From NCBI GenBank assembly GCA_963678705.1, contig OY783205.1, positions 4,154,001 through 4,218,000 on the forward strand: a DNA stretch of 64,000 bases. Direction: 5' to 3'. Shown here piece after piece: positions 55,351-64,000 of the stretch. The position numbers and the translations under genes are program-made. Under the pieces are notes generated by a model, which was not told the origin of the DNA, did no database searches, and was given only the letters and a program-made list of their open reading frames with translations. Source of the stretch: Panorpa germanica. Taxonomy: Eukaryota > Arthropoda > Insecta > Mecoptera > Panorpidae. How positions within the stretch are numbered: the first letter of the stretch is position 1; each line of letters starts with the position of its first letter.

Positions 55351-55439
55351 TGAAACAATAGAATGTAACAAAAATTTTCAAATATTTACTTTCATGCAAA
55401 TTTATTATTTATGCAAAACTCCTATTTATTTCTGAAGTA

Positions 55440-56218
55440 ATAGAGCAACTTCATTTTCTAGGAGCGCGATTACTACTTATATGGGTCCAGTTTTTTGGTG
55501 CCATACGGAAAATATGTCTTCAACTTACCGCCAGCAATGAAAAAGGTTGACAGAGCTGTCAGTGTCAAATCAAAGAAAGTGACGCAAATATAAAAAAAGC
55601 GGTTGTCATGATTGGGATAAACGACATTAACAATGTAGGTAATAAAATAACTCTGCAGTATCTATGCTGCAGTATCTATGCTGAAATATCTATGAATATT
55701 TATGATACTATATATAATAAAACATTTTCAGAACCTTCACCCAAGGAAATTTAAACAAATAATTAATTGCATTGCGAGCAAACTAAAATACATGTGGTTT
55801 GGCTAACACTGACAACACCTCCTAGATTCAGGAATGACCATGAAAAACTAAGGCGGTTAAATATCTACAACAGTTACATTCTTAACTTAGAAAAACATAT
55901 GTTGAGATAATACAACTTACATAAAGTAAATCAAATTAACAATGCATAATATTAAAAATAATTTTTTTTTAATTACAGACGACCATGGAACTGTAGTAGA
56001 TATACGTCATGTATTCAAAGAAAACAATGGGGAAGTAAAGATAAACTTATTTGAACGGTAAATATTATAAGGTTTTATCTCACTAACACATTTACCTAAT
56101 AATAATTAATAATATTTTGATTCGAAATTTAAGGTATTACCGTGATGGCAGGACAGACATGTTACATTGGAACATAAGAGGGATCGAAGCAGTGGAAGAA
56201 ATAATTAAACAATATTTA
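55440..56218 (+). pseudogene. SGNH-hydrolase-like multi-exon pseudogene, copy 2
   Basis: It has the same exons as 3733-4501. Block I reads GSSF (from TATGGGTCCAGT), the segment GRTVRQLESSIRHI is deleted, and block III reads VVMIGINDI, intact here. Exon c is HGTVVDIRHVFKENN and exon d (56132-56220) again ends DGRTDMLHWNIRGIEAVEEI. Combining the copies, each SGNH block is intact in at least one, except block I, which differs in every copy. Confidence 0.6.
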
Positions 56219-56443
56219 TAATCCTTACTTAATTATATTCTACTGTTTCATATGTTTTATTTAAATACAAATAAATAATTAGCAGTTTCATTTTAAATTT
56301 TATTTCCTTTTAGAAGAATAAGAACAATAAATAAAATAAAATTCCTTTAGAAGAATAAATAAAAATTTTCATAAAATAATTTTTAAATATGCTGGTAACA
56401 TAGTATTTTAAATTATGTCACAATAATGCTCACAGATGACAAT

Positions 56444-57145
56444 GGGCGCGTTCTGGACACTCAACAGTTGAGTAAACCAGGGACAACTTATCACAAAGCG
56501 CTAAGTGAGCGGTAAATTCAGATCCAGAACGCACTAATATAGCATGTTTGAGTTTGAAAAATATCGAAACTGTCAAAACAAAATTATCATATTTAATATT
56601 ATCTTATTATATTAATATATTATTATTATCATAATAAAAATGGATACGAATGATATGGATATCGTGTTAAGTGTAGCGTTAGACAGTGGTTTTGATATAA
56701 GTGTACTTAGAGGAATAGTAGAAAATACGTATATGCCTAAATATTTAGGTGAGGAAGGTATTGAAGAAAATGCAAAAACGGAAAACTTTTTCGAGAAAAC
56801 AATACCAAAATTTACAAACGATATGTTTATTGAACATTTTCGAATGTCTCGAGAAAGTTTTGATGTAAGTACAAAAAAAACAAATATATTTCAAGTAAAA
56901 CACATTTGTTAGTGGTATTATAAACATAACCACTTTTTTTTTAAGATACTAACCAATATAATTGGAAATACAATTATTGAAAACAAACCTTATGAGCAAG
57001 GACCTTTTCCCCAAGAAGATATTATTTTCAGTATGGGTGCTTGCAAAACAAGAAAGTTTCTTATCTACAGGAGACAGATTTGGATTTTCCAAAAGCACTG
57101 GGCATGGGATTTTTGCATATATTATTAAAATACTCTCATAAATAC
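56444..57145 (+). pseudogene. PIF/Harbinger fragment with its inverted repeat, copy 2
   Basis: The inverted repeat starts at 56444 and the transposase exon 1 at 56640, with one amino-acid change (Cys to Tyr in ENTYMPKYLG) against copy 1. The intron is retained. Exon 2 has one extra C in the CCCC run (about 57010), which shifts the frame, so this copy is more damaged. Confidence 0.65.
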
Positions 57146-57466
57146 GCGAAATACGTTCATAAATTTTTCTGTCTGTCATAATTTCTCATGCACGCTTCAT
57201 GATTACTGTGCAAATTAAATTGAATTATTGAGTGATTTGTGCAAATACACGTTTTGTATCCTTTTTTATAATAATCGAGCATCGTTAGCATATTTATTTT
57301 GTTACACTGATAGTTATTATATGTATGTATATATATACTATTTTATTTTGAACTAACATCGTATAGTAATAATCATTTCTTTTAATTACTTCTAATCATA
57401 TTATATTCTATAACAGTAAAATTCTATTATTACATCTATTTATTAAAGACATTTATAAACAACAAA

Positions 57467-57546
57467 ATGAATAAAGAAATTACTAAAATCAATCCATTAA
57501 GTATTGCCAACGCTTTAACAATCCCTTATCCTAAAGACCCTATAAA
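57467..57546 (+). pseudogene. MULE-like N-terminal module start
   Basis: MNKEITKINPLSIANALTI breaks off after PKDPIK and joins GTTTCTGTAG..., a junction also seen downstream of the first copy at about 6043. This implies a local deletion of about 210 bp. Confidence 0.4.
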
Positions 57547-57894
57547 GTTTCTGTAGCGCTTATAATTTATACAGCAGAAGCAGCAGCAGTGAAAGAAGGT
57601 CGCCCACCCCCAGCCGTGAAGAAGACGTTGCAGAGCATCCCCTAGATGAGATAGCCGCAGCCATTGGGAGGAACAACCAAGGAGTGAGGAGAGGAAGGTA
57701 CCTCTACCTGATGTTCCCGCTTCCGACGACCTTCTACTGCACGGAAGTCAATTGCAGCAGCTCCTTCGTCTCCACTAGATCATGGACGGTGAATAAGATG
57801 GCCCTAACTCGTCATCTGAAGGAGGAACACGCCATTACAAACATCACCTCCAACCACGCGTGTCGGGATTGCCTGCAGCGTCTATCAGCTAGAC

Positions 57895-60406
57895 CAACCA
57901 TACTCAACCTGCGGCCCGCGGGCCGCATGCGGCCCGTAAGGCTTTTTTGTGCGGCCCTAAACACATTTATTATCAGTAACATGATTTTAAAAATCTGGAA
58001 TTCTATATTTCTTATATCTTGAGATTAATTTCGACTTTGATGTACAAGATAGTGACACCCGAAGAGGATTGTCTTTGTTGTGTCAACTGTCAACATCAAA
58101 TCTGGTATAAGAGTGTTGCTATTGCACACGTTAGATTTATTACCAAAAAACAAACATTATTTGACAGACAAGTATGCGCGCAAATAATTTTGCTTGTGGC
58201 AACACGTAAATATTTGACAGCTCCGAACTTGAATGCGTCAATGAGTTATAGTGTTGTGGCTTTATTTCAAGTAAACATAACGCGGAATACGGATAAAATA
58301 GCATTTTTTGCTGTCTTATTTAATATTGTTTTGTTATAATTTAATTGCCCATAATGGCGGGATGGCTTGATCTGTCGTGAGAGTGTTATATTTAAAAAAT
58401 ATAATATTCTTCGTCATTATACCACGAAGCACAAAACATTTAATGATACTTTTCCTCGTGGCTCTTTAATAAGACGTGAAAAGTTAACATTCTTCAAGAA
58501 GTCTTTACAACATCAACAAAATATTATATCAATGGCGGTATCACATGACGCAGCGGTGACAAGAGCGTCGTATGAAATTTGTTACATACTTGGTAAATAT
58601 ATGAAACCATTTACTGACGCAGAGGTTGTGAAAGAATGTTTCCTCAGTGCTTCCAACGTATTATTTGATAAATTTAGCAATAAAAATCAAATAATATATC
58701 AGATCAAAAGTATGCAGCTCTCTGATTCCACCTTTGCTAGACGCATTGAAGATATTGCAAAACACATATTTAATCGCATCATAGAAGATATGAAAAAATG
58801 CCAATATTTTAGTTTGACTTTTGATTCTAGCACCGATATTTCAGCAACATCACAATGTTCCGTTTTTGTTAGATATTGTACCGGACAAAATTCAGTTCAT
58901 GAAGATTTTTTGAAATTTCTTCCTATGAAAAATCAAACCAGAGGCACGGACTATCTCGATACTATCAGTACATTTCTGGAAAATAATGATATTGATATAA
59001 AAAAATTGGTTTGTGTATGCACGGATGGATGTCCTTCAATGACGGGATCCGAAAAAGGATTTGTTACTTTATTGAAAAAGAAATATAATTTGACAAATCT
59101 GTTATCTTTCCACTGTATCATACACCAAGAGAACTTAGCAGCACGTATATCCATTGCCGAAATAGACGCCGTGATGAAGACTGCAATAAGTATAGTTAAT
59201 TATATTAGAGCACAAGAACTGAACCACAGGAAATTTAAAAGTCTTTTGGAAGAATTGAACAGTAACTATAGTGACGTTCTTTTACATACCTCGGTGAGAT
59301 GGCTAAGCCGAGGGAAAGTTCTGGAACGGTTTTATTCTTTGAGGCATGAAATAATTTTGTTTTTACAGCAAAATAGTAAAATTTACAGCGAACTTAATAA
59401 TGATGGATGGTGGTGTCTTTTAGCTTTTTTATGTGATATCACAGAAAAACTTAATGAACTCAATCGTGGCTTACAGGGTGAAAATAAAATCATTTCGCAG
59501 ATGGCGAATAAAGTATTTGCTTTTGAAGAGAAATTAAGCATCTACCACGAAGAAATAAAGAACCAAGTATTGCATAACTTTCCAACTGTAGTAAAAGCTA
59601 AGCAAGATGGTATACATGTTTCTGAAGAAAACTATACGATATTTTTAAATTATTTATCTGCCTTAGCTAAGGAATTTAAGAGCAGATTTCAGGATTTACG
59701 TCGAGTCAAGAATTGTTTGTTACTTATAGAAAATCCCTGGCACCTAGAAATAGCCAATATAACAAATTTAGCTGCATTGGGATATGATTATGCAGGGCTT
59801 TTTGACGAATTTATTGAATTTAAGAACGATACTAATCTGAAAGCTATTTTTGAAGAAAAAAGAGAGGGAAAGGAGTACATCCAATTTTGGAAATCAGTTC
59901 CTGAAAAATACAAGACTGTAAAAAATTGTGCTTTCCTGCTCCTCACATTGTTTGCATCAACATATCTTTGTGAATCATCATATTCCAAAATGAAATATGC
60001 AAAAAACGTATACAGGAATCGACTTACTGATTCTCACCTTGATGACGTATTGAGGGTAGCATGCAGCAATTATAAACCCGAATTATCCAAAATTGTTGAA
60101 AATTTATCTCAATGTCAAAAATCACACTAGGTAATTTTGAAATAAACGCTTGGATACATGTTACTTTTGAGTTTTGCTTTTTCACTATTGTAATTTTTAA
60201 GGAACCGTAAGCTGATAATGATAAGTGATATATGTATTATTATTCCGTTTTACTTTATAATTTTTAATATCTCAATTTGTTTTCCTAAGAAACGCAAGGT
60301 GGGGGGTTTCATGATTTTTTTCGCAATACCAGTTTAGTGCTGCAGCCCGCGTAGCTTTACAAATATATGTATGTGGCCCGAAGACAAAAAAGGTTGAGTA
60401 TCATTG
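57895..60406 (+). mobile_element. 2.5-kb hAT element with perfect 8-bp TSD
   Basis: The target duplication AGCTAGAC lies at 57887-57894 and 60407-60414. The left end CAACCATACTCAACC and right end GGTTGAGTATCATTG are imperfect 15-bp TIRs of the CAGTGNTNCTCAACC hAT/Charlie type. GC-rich GCGGCCCGCGGGCCGC palindromes sit just inside the left end and a GTGGCCCGAAG match inside the right. It carries one long transposase ORF. It is the best-preserved autonomous-looking element in the window. Confidence 0.92.
58367..60130 (+). CDS. hAT transposase (GTF2IRD2/ZBED-like group), nearly intact
   Basis: The open frame covers 588 codons. It begins in the BED-type finger (LICRESVIFKKYNILRHYTT + KH), whose first Cys is Gly here, and no ATG lies in frame before it; the first in-frame ATG is at about 58532 (MAVSHDAAVTRAS). 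Catalytic core signals are intact: Asp in LTFDSSTDISATSQ, Asp in CVCTDGCPSMTGSEKGFV, the helper Cys-His in FHCIIHQENLAAR, and the late Glu in YLCESSYSKMKYAKNVYRNR + LTDSHLDD. The usual length is about 600. hAT transposases cut out the element and reinsert it, making 8-bp duplications, as seen here. A small 5' lesion or an upstream coding exon would explain the missing start. Confidence 0.88.
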   Translation: MICRESVIFKKYNILRHYTTKHKTFNDTFPRGSLIRREKLTFFKKSLQHQQNIISMAVSHDAAVTRASYEICYILGKYMKPFTDAEVVKECFLSASNVLFDKFSNKNQIIYQIKSMQLSDSTFARRIEDIAKHIFNRIIEDMKKCQYFSLTFDSSTDISATSQCSVFVRYCTGQNSVHEDFLKFLPMKNQTRGTDYLDTISTFLENNDIDIKKLVCVCTDGCPSMTGSEKGFVTLLKKKYNLTNLLSFHCIIHQENLAARISIAEIDAVMKTAISIVNYIRAQELNHRKFKSLLEELNSNYSDVLLHTSVRWLSRGKVLERFYSLRHEIILFLQQNSKIYSELNNDGWWCLLAFLCDITEKLNELNRGLQGENKIISQMANKVFAFEEKLSIYHEEIKNQVLHNFPTVVKAKQDGIHVSEENYTIFLNYLSALAKEFKSRFQDLRRVKNCLLLIENPWHLEIANITNLAALGYDYAGLFDEFIEFKNDTNLKAIFEEKREGKEYIQFWKSVPEKYKTVKNCAFLLLTLFASTYLCESSYSKMKYAKNVYRNRLTDSHLDDVLRVACSNYKPELSKIVENLSQCQKSH

Positions 60407-60654
60407 AGCTAGACCATCGAGCCACAAATGCAGCGCACCAATTAAAACTGTTCATGACACGTTAATCCACCCCTTCGCCTGCCAGGATTGCACTGAGACG
60501 TTTCCATCAGTTCAGGGATTAGGAAACCACAACTCTGTGCACTCGCTTGAGCGCACTAGACAGGTGGTTAACGGTAATACCACTCTGCCAACCCCTGAAA
60601 CACAATCAGCAGCCAGAAGGAGGGAAAAGGAGAGATGGCGACCCCCCCCCGCAA

Positions 60655-60842
60655 TACATAAATTAAGTAAAGAATCTGAATTATATTGGAACAGAAGCGG
60701 AAAATGTAAAACTTGGCCAAAAGGCATTTACATTGACATACTTTATGAAACTTGTGTTCATATTTTTACAGAACAACAAATTAGATTGTTGCTGAACCAT
60801 CCTGGTCCAGTGTTGGATATGGAGATACAATTGGATCTCTAG
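60655..60842 (+). pseudogene. MULE-like catalytic-1 module, copy
   Basis: It reads AIHKLSKESELYWNRSGKCK, TWPKGIYIDILYETCVHIF and NHPGPVLDMEIQLDL, then a stop with the common frame break. The left junction is in a C run after the R2-type zinc-finger region. Confidence 0.5.
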
Positions 60843-60875
60843 TCAGAAGATCAAATAAATTTTCAAAGCAATTTT

Positions 60876-61190
60876 GACACATAATATCACAAAACAATGT
60901 CAATCCACAGAAGATTCAGACGTAAATATGAAAATTTTAAAGTAAAAAAGAATTTGTAAAATCGCTACAAGATACTATATGTACCGTTGTAGCAACTATT
61001 AAACCACTTATCGAGGAAGCCCTATCAACAGTAATGGGAGCCCTAGGCAGATTAATTAATTCAATAGATTCAATTCTCAATTAAGTTAGTGGTAATGCGG
61101 AAAAAATTATTCAAGACGCCGTTACCACAGTGCAAAGACTCAATGCAAATGTTTTAACAACAAATGCGTTCTTTCATTTAGGTACAATAG
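60876..61190 (+). pseudogene. Unassigned helical ORF module, copy 3
   Basis: It is the copy of 53222 and 55037, reading EFVKSLQDTICTVVATIKPL, EALSTVMGALGRLINSIDSI, a stop and NAEKIIQDAVTTVQRLNANV. Confidence 0.35.
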
Positions 61191-61395
61191 AATGAAACAA
61201 AAAATTTCAAATCTTTACTTTCATGAAAACGCTGCGCTGAATATACTGAGTTGAATGTTTATAACATTCTAAAAATGACAACAATGTGTCGGTTCCTCTT
61301 GAACAAAGAGTCAACGCGGTCAACGTCATAACGCGGATGAATTTCACAGAGCAAATTCGAGGGACAGTGTGCAATCACTTTAAGAAACTTTTAAT
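61191..61395 (+). pseudogene. MULE-like zinc-finger module, broken copy
   Basis: It parallels 53525-53760, including MNFTEQIRGTVCN and KKLLIQDNPKK, with an additional GTCAACGCGGTCAACGTC duplication. Confidence 0.4.
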
Positions 61396-61660
61396 ACAAG
61401 ATAATCCAAAAAAGCGTTTACGGTTGGAAAAGAAAAGGAAATGGTGATAGCGAGATGTGAGGGAGAAGAACAAAAGAGAAAGATAATGTCAAAAAAAAGT
61501 GCACTGAGGGGCACAGATGTGTACATCGAAGACGATTTAACATACAAAGAGAGAGAAGTGCAGTGGCAATTGAGGCAGTGGGCAAAAAATAAAAGAGGAG
61601 GGGAAAAAGGAAGTAAAGGTCGGTTACAAGAAAGTATGGTGTGAAGGAACCATACCATAA
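61395..61660 (+). pseudogene. LINE ORF1 C-terminal piece (chimeric), copy 2
   Basis: It reads GKEKEMVIARCEGEEQKRK, IMSKKSALRGTDVYIEDDLT, YKEREVQWQLRQWAKNKRGG, then KVGYKKVWCEGT. The same fusion points as the 53755 copy show that the chimera was made once and then copied. Confidence 0.6.
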
Positions 61661-62335
61661 ATTAGGTAAAGAATCTGAATTATATTGGAACAGAAGCGGA
61701 AAATGTAAAACTTGGCCAAAAGGCATTTACATTGACATACTTTATGAAACTTGTGTTCATATTTTTACAGAACAACAAATTAGATTGTTGCTGAACCATC
61801 CTGGTCCAGTGTTGGATATAGAGATGCAATTGAATCTCTAGTCAAAAGATTAGGATGTAAAGGTCGGTTACAAGAAAGTATGGTGTGAAGGAACCATACC
61901 ATAAATTAAGTAAAGAATCTGAATTATATTGGAACAGAAGCGGAAAATGTAAAACTTGGCCAAAAGGCATTTACATTGACATACTTTATGAAACTTGTGT
62001 TCATATTTTTACAGAACAACAAATTAGATTGTTGCTGAACCATCCTGGTCCAGTGTTGGATATAGAGATGCAATTGAATCTCTAGTCAGAAGATCAGGAT
62101 GTAAAGGTCGGTTACAAGAAAGTATGGTGTGAAGGAACCATACCATAAATTAGGTAAAGAATCTGAATTATATTGGAACAGAAGCGGAAAATGTAAAACT
62201 TGGCCAAAAGGCATTTACATTGACATACTTTATGAAACTTGTGTTCATATTTTTACAGAACAACAAATTAGATTGTTGCTGAACCATCTTGGTCCAGTGC
62301 TGGATATGGAGATACAATTGGATCTCTAGTCAGAA
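61641..62335 (+). repeat. 244-bp tandem array of the MULE catalytic-1 module (3 units)
   Basis: Units start at 61641, 61885 and 62129, exactly 244 bp apart and nearly identical. Each encodes a 66-codon ORF, MKEPYHKLSKESELYWNR, ending LNL or LDL, and each unit is separated by the LINE-ORF1-derived linker GGTCGGTTACAAGAAAGTAT. A small inverted repeat TATGGT..ACCATA lies in the linker. The ORF start is created by the linker. Confidence 0.85.
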
Positions 62336-62740
62336 GCACGGCCGTCCAACTGGTACACTAGTACGTGTTGTGAAGCGCGGAAGGGGAATTGACTAAAGTT
62401 AACTTAGCGCTTTATAATTTACAGTTCAAATTTTGCACAGAATGTACTGGTATGACAGAAAGAGAGAGAATATTATTTGGATAGAGATATTAGATATTAT
62501 TCTTGACCTTTGATTGCTCTTGACATAAAACTTGTTATTAAACAACGATTAATAACGTTTGTGTTTATATTCATTTAATTTCATTGTGTTTATATAAGTA
62601 TTTATTTTGATTAAGTGTGATTCAATTGGATTCAATGTAAGTATTATTGAAATTATTGCAATATATTTCTATTCTTTAATCAATATGTATTTTATATATT
62701 TCCTGTTTCATAAAATTTAATCACATTTTTTTTTATTTTA
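62336..62740. other. Non-coding spacer, possible upstream region of the next gene
   Basis: It is AT-rich. A first THAP exon with the CCxxxC part might lie here, but I could not identify one. Confidence 0.35.
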
Positions 62741-62749
62741 CAACCAGAC

Positions 62750-64000
62750 TGCAAATAAACGTTTTCATGCATTCCCTTTAAAAATCGACGGCGAGGAAAG
62801 GTACTTAAAGTGGGTAGAAGCTTGTGGCTTAAATATTAATAATATGCCGAAAACTACTGTGTTGTACGTTTGTGAGGATCATTTTACCAAGGAAATGTAC
62901 ACGAATCCAATATTTGCACAAGACTGAAGCGAAGTACAGTGCCAATAAAACTCCAGGTCCCTACTTTCTATATTACATTATATATTTTCTGTATTATTAT
63001 ATTATATATCAGTATACAGTACATTTTATTTATTATAATGTTTGATAGGTGCGTCCACTACAATTCGTACTGCTACGGAAACTCCAAGTGAAAGTGGAAA
63101 TGCAATGGAGATTAGTGATGGCAATGAACAAAGCCATATGGAAACTGTATCCATAAGTGAAGCTTCTTCAGGTATATACTTTTTATGTTACTTGTTATGA
63201 TAATAAACAGATTATTATCATATTATATGCACTATTATGTTATATATCAGTATACAGTAAATTTCATTTATTATAATGTTTGATAGGTGCGTCCACTACA
63301 ATTCGTACTGCTACGGAAACTCCAAGTGAAAGTGGAAATGCAATGGAGATTAGTGATGGCAATGAACGAAGCCATATGGAAACTGTAACCATAAGTGCAG
63401 CTTCTTTAGGTATATACTTTTTACTTTTATATATATTTTACTGTACGTTTTATATACTCGTAATATAAGTTCTTACTATTTTATAATAATGTTATATTAA
63501 TATTATATTAATATTATTCATAGCTTCAGCTGATCTTGCTCCGGGAGAATTTTTAATAAGTAAGTATCAATATTTAATAGTTTTTATTCCTAATTATTTT
63601 CTCCAAGCATTATGTTATTGTTAAATTGTATTTACAGAGACAGACGCAGAGAAATAAAAACTTAGAAGAGACATACGTCTTCTAAAACAAAAATTAAACA
63701 GAGTAAAACGAACAATACAGAAAAGAAAAGGTGAGGTAAAAGATTTATCGAATCTATACGAATGTATTGGTCAAAAATCATGCACCGATTGAGAAAAATA
63801 TAGTGAAAAAAGAAGGTACCCGCTCTTACCTTCCGTCGTTAGGAATTCAAAAATAAAAGCTAATGCCAGGATTAGATCCAGGTATTGATAAAACATTATT
63901 AAGCATTCTAGGTAAAAGAATTAAAGATTTAGATGAAAAACATAAGTGTTGTGTGTTGATGTTTGACGTCGTTGTGCATCGAAAAAGACGTCGTTGTGCA
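62750..64000 (+). CDS. THAP-domain P-element-like gene, 5' exons, cut by window end
   Basis: After the acceptor TTTACAACCAG an exon reads KRFHAFPLKIDGEERYLKWV, EACGLNINNMPKTTVLYVCE, DHFTKEMYTNP. This is most of a THAP zinc-binding domain (FPxxx..WxxxC....VCxxHF). Two tandemly duplicated exons follow (63049-63171, 63287-63409). Next are short exons ending near 63560, then a coiled-coil-like exon KLRRDIRLLKQKLNRVKRTI. Near the window end RIKDLDEKHKCCVLMFDV is the start of the P-element transposase core (CxLMFDE); the Glu is Val. Stops near 63655 and 63791 suggest decay unless spliced out. The first THAP cysteines are not found. Confidence 0.6.
63010..63430 (+). repeat. Tandem exon duplication in the THAP gene (238-bp period)
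   Basis: The segment from TATATATCAGTATACAGTA through GTGCGTCCACTACAATTCGT to GGTATATACTTTTTA occurs twice, 238 bp apart, differing at a few bases. Each exon encodes STTIRTATETPSESGNAMEI and SHMETV, with AG|GTGCG and TTCAG|GTATAT or TTTAG|GTATAT borders. Confidence 0.8.

Larger units (their letters stand above)
57575..60650 (+). pseudogene. R2-group LINE N-terminal zinc-finger region, split by a hAT element
   Basis: The left part (57575-57894) reads SRSSSSERRSPTPSREEDV, LMFPLPTTFYCTEVNCSSSF, ALTRHLKEEHAI (C2H2 finger 1) and ACRDCLQRLSAR. The right part (from 60415) continues in the same frame: PSSHKCSAPIKTVHDTLIHP and FACQDCTETFPSVQGLGNH + NSVH (third finger). FPLP...C...LxRHLxxxH is the N-terminal DNA-binding region of R2-group LINEs. 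The hAT insertion with its 8-bp duplication interrupts it exactly. Near 60650 it is joined to a MULE catalytic-1 module. No RT follows. Confidence 0.6.

Noticed and set aside
61380-61726. Two long minus-strand ORFs (also at 53719-54066) rich in Leu, Phe and Ser
   Set aside because: They are exact shadows of the LINE ORF1/MULE chimera on the plus strand; the repeats conserve both strands equally.
1-64000. tRNA, rRNA or snRNA genes
   Set aside because: No cloverleaf-type or conserved RNA sequence was recognised by eye; a covariance search would be needed to exclude small ones.

Overview
This is AT-rich eukaryotic nuclear DNA, almost certainly from an insect. The evidence is the mixture of element families: MULE-like, P-element/THAP9-like, PIF/Harbinger, hAT, pogo/Tigger, ISL2EU and Helitron DNA transposons; R2-type, Jockey-type and other LINEs; and Ty3/Gypsy and BEL-like gag and integrase pieces. 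Spliceosomal introns and a near absence of ordinary host genes fit this. The order of insect cannot be read safely from the sequence. I see no rRNA, tRNA, CRISPR array or bacterial operon.

Layout. 0-10 kb: a dead Helitron, a two-finger C2H2 fragment, a Mutator-like transposase fragment present twice (2.6-3.6 and 8.8-9.8 kb), a multi-exon SGNH-hydrolase-like pseudogene, a Harbinger fragment and a decayed P-element-like transposase. 10-14.9 kb: an ISL2EU-type DDE transposase remnant embedded in blocks of a MULE-like family. 14.9-26.2 kb: mostly non-coding, with a large hairpin, two or three MITEs (one hAT MITE has a perfect 8-bp target-site duplication), a minus-strand P-like fragment, a Gypsy integrase and a LINE 3' end. 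26.2-30.6 kb: more MULE-like modules, including a 244-bp tandem array. 31-32.8 kb: a LINE copy with ORF1, endonuclease and poly-A but no reverse transcriptase. 32.9-37.5 kb: an uncharacterised zinc-finger gene carrying TG..CA solo-LTR-like insertions, one of them itself split by a Tigger element. 36.8-43.5 kb: a 3.34-kb near-identical tandem duplication carrying an R2 element deleted for its polymerase core. 43.5-52.2 kb: Jockey ORF1, several R2-type fragments, a possible two-exon host gene, a Gypsy gag and a SAP-domain gene of ISL2EU type. 52.3-62.3 kb: MULE-like modules again, a second SGNH/Harbinger block, and an almost intact hAT element (57895-60406) inside an R2-type zinc-finger ORF. 62.7-64 kb: the 5' exons of a THAP/P-element-like gene, cut by the window edge.

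The recurring theme is modular scrambling. Pieces of one MULE-like transposase (N-terminal, zinc-finger, catalytic-1, catalytic-2 and tail pieces) recur in different orders, joined to SGNH exons, a LINE ORF1 tail and an unassigned small ORF. Most copies share the same lesions, so they look like descendants of already dead copies rather than independent autonomous elements. The best reconstructable histories are the nested insertions with target-site duplications at 33.6-37.0, 24.66, 49.48 and 57.9 kb.
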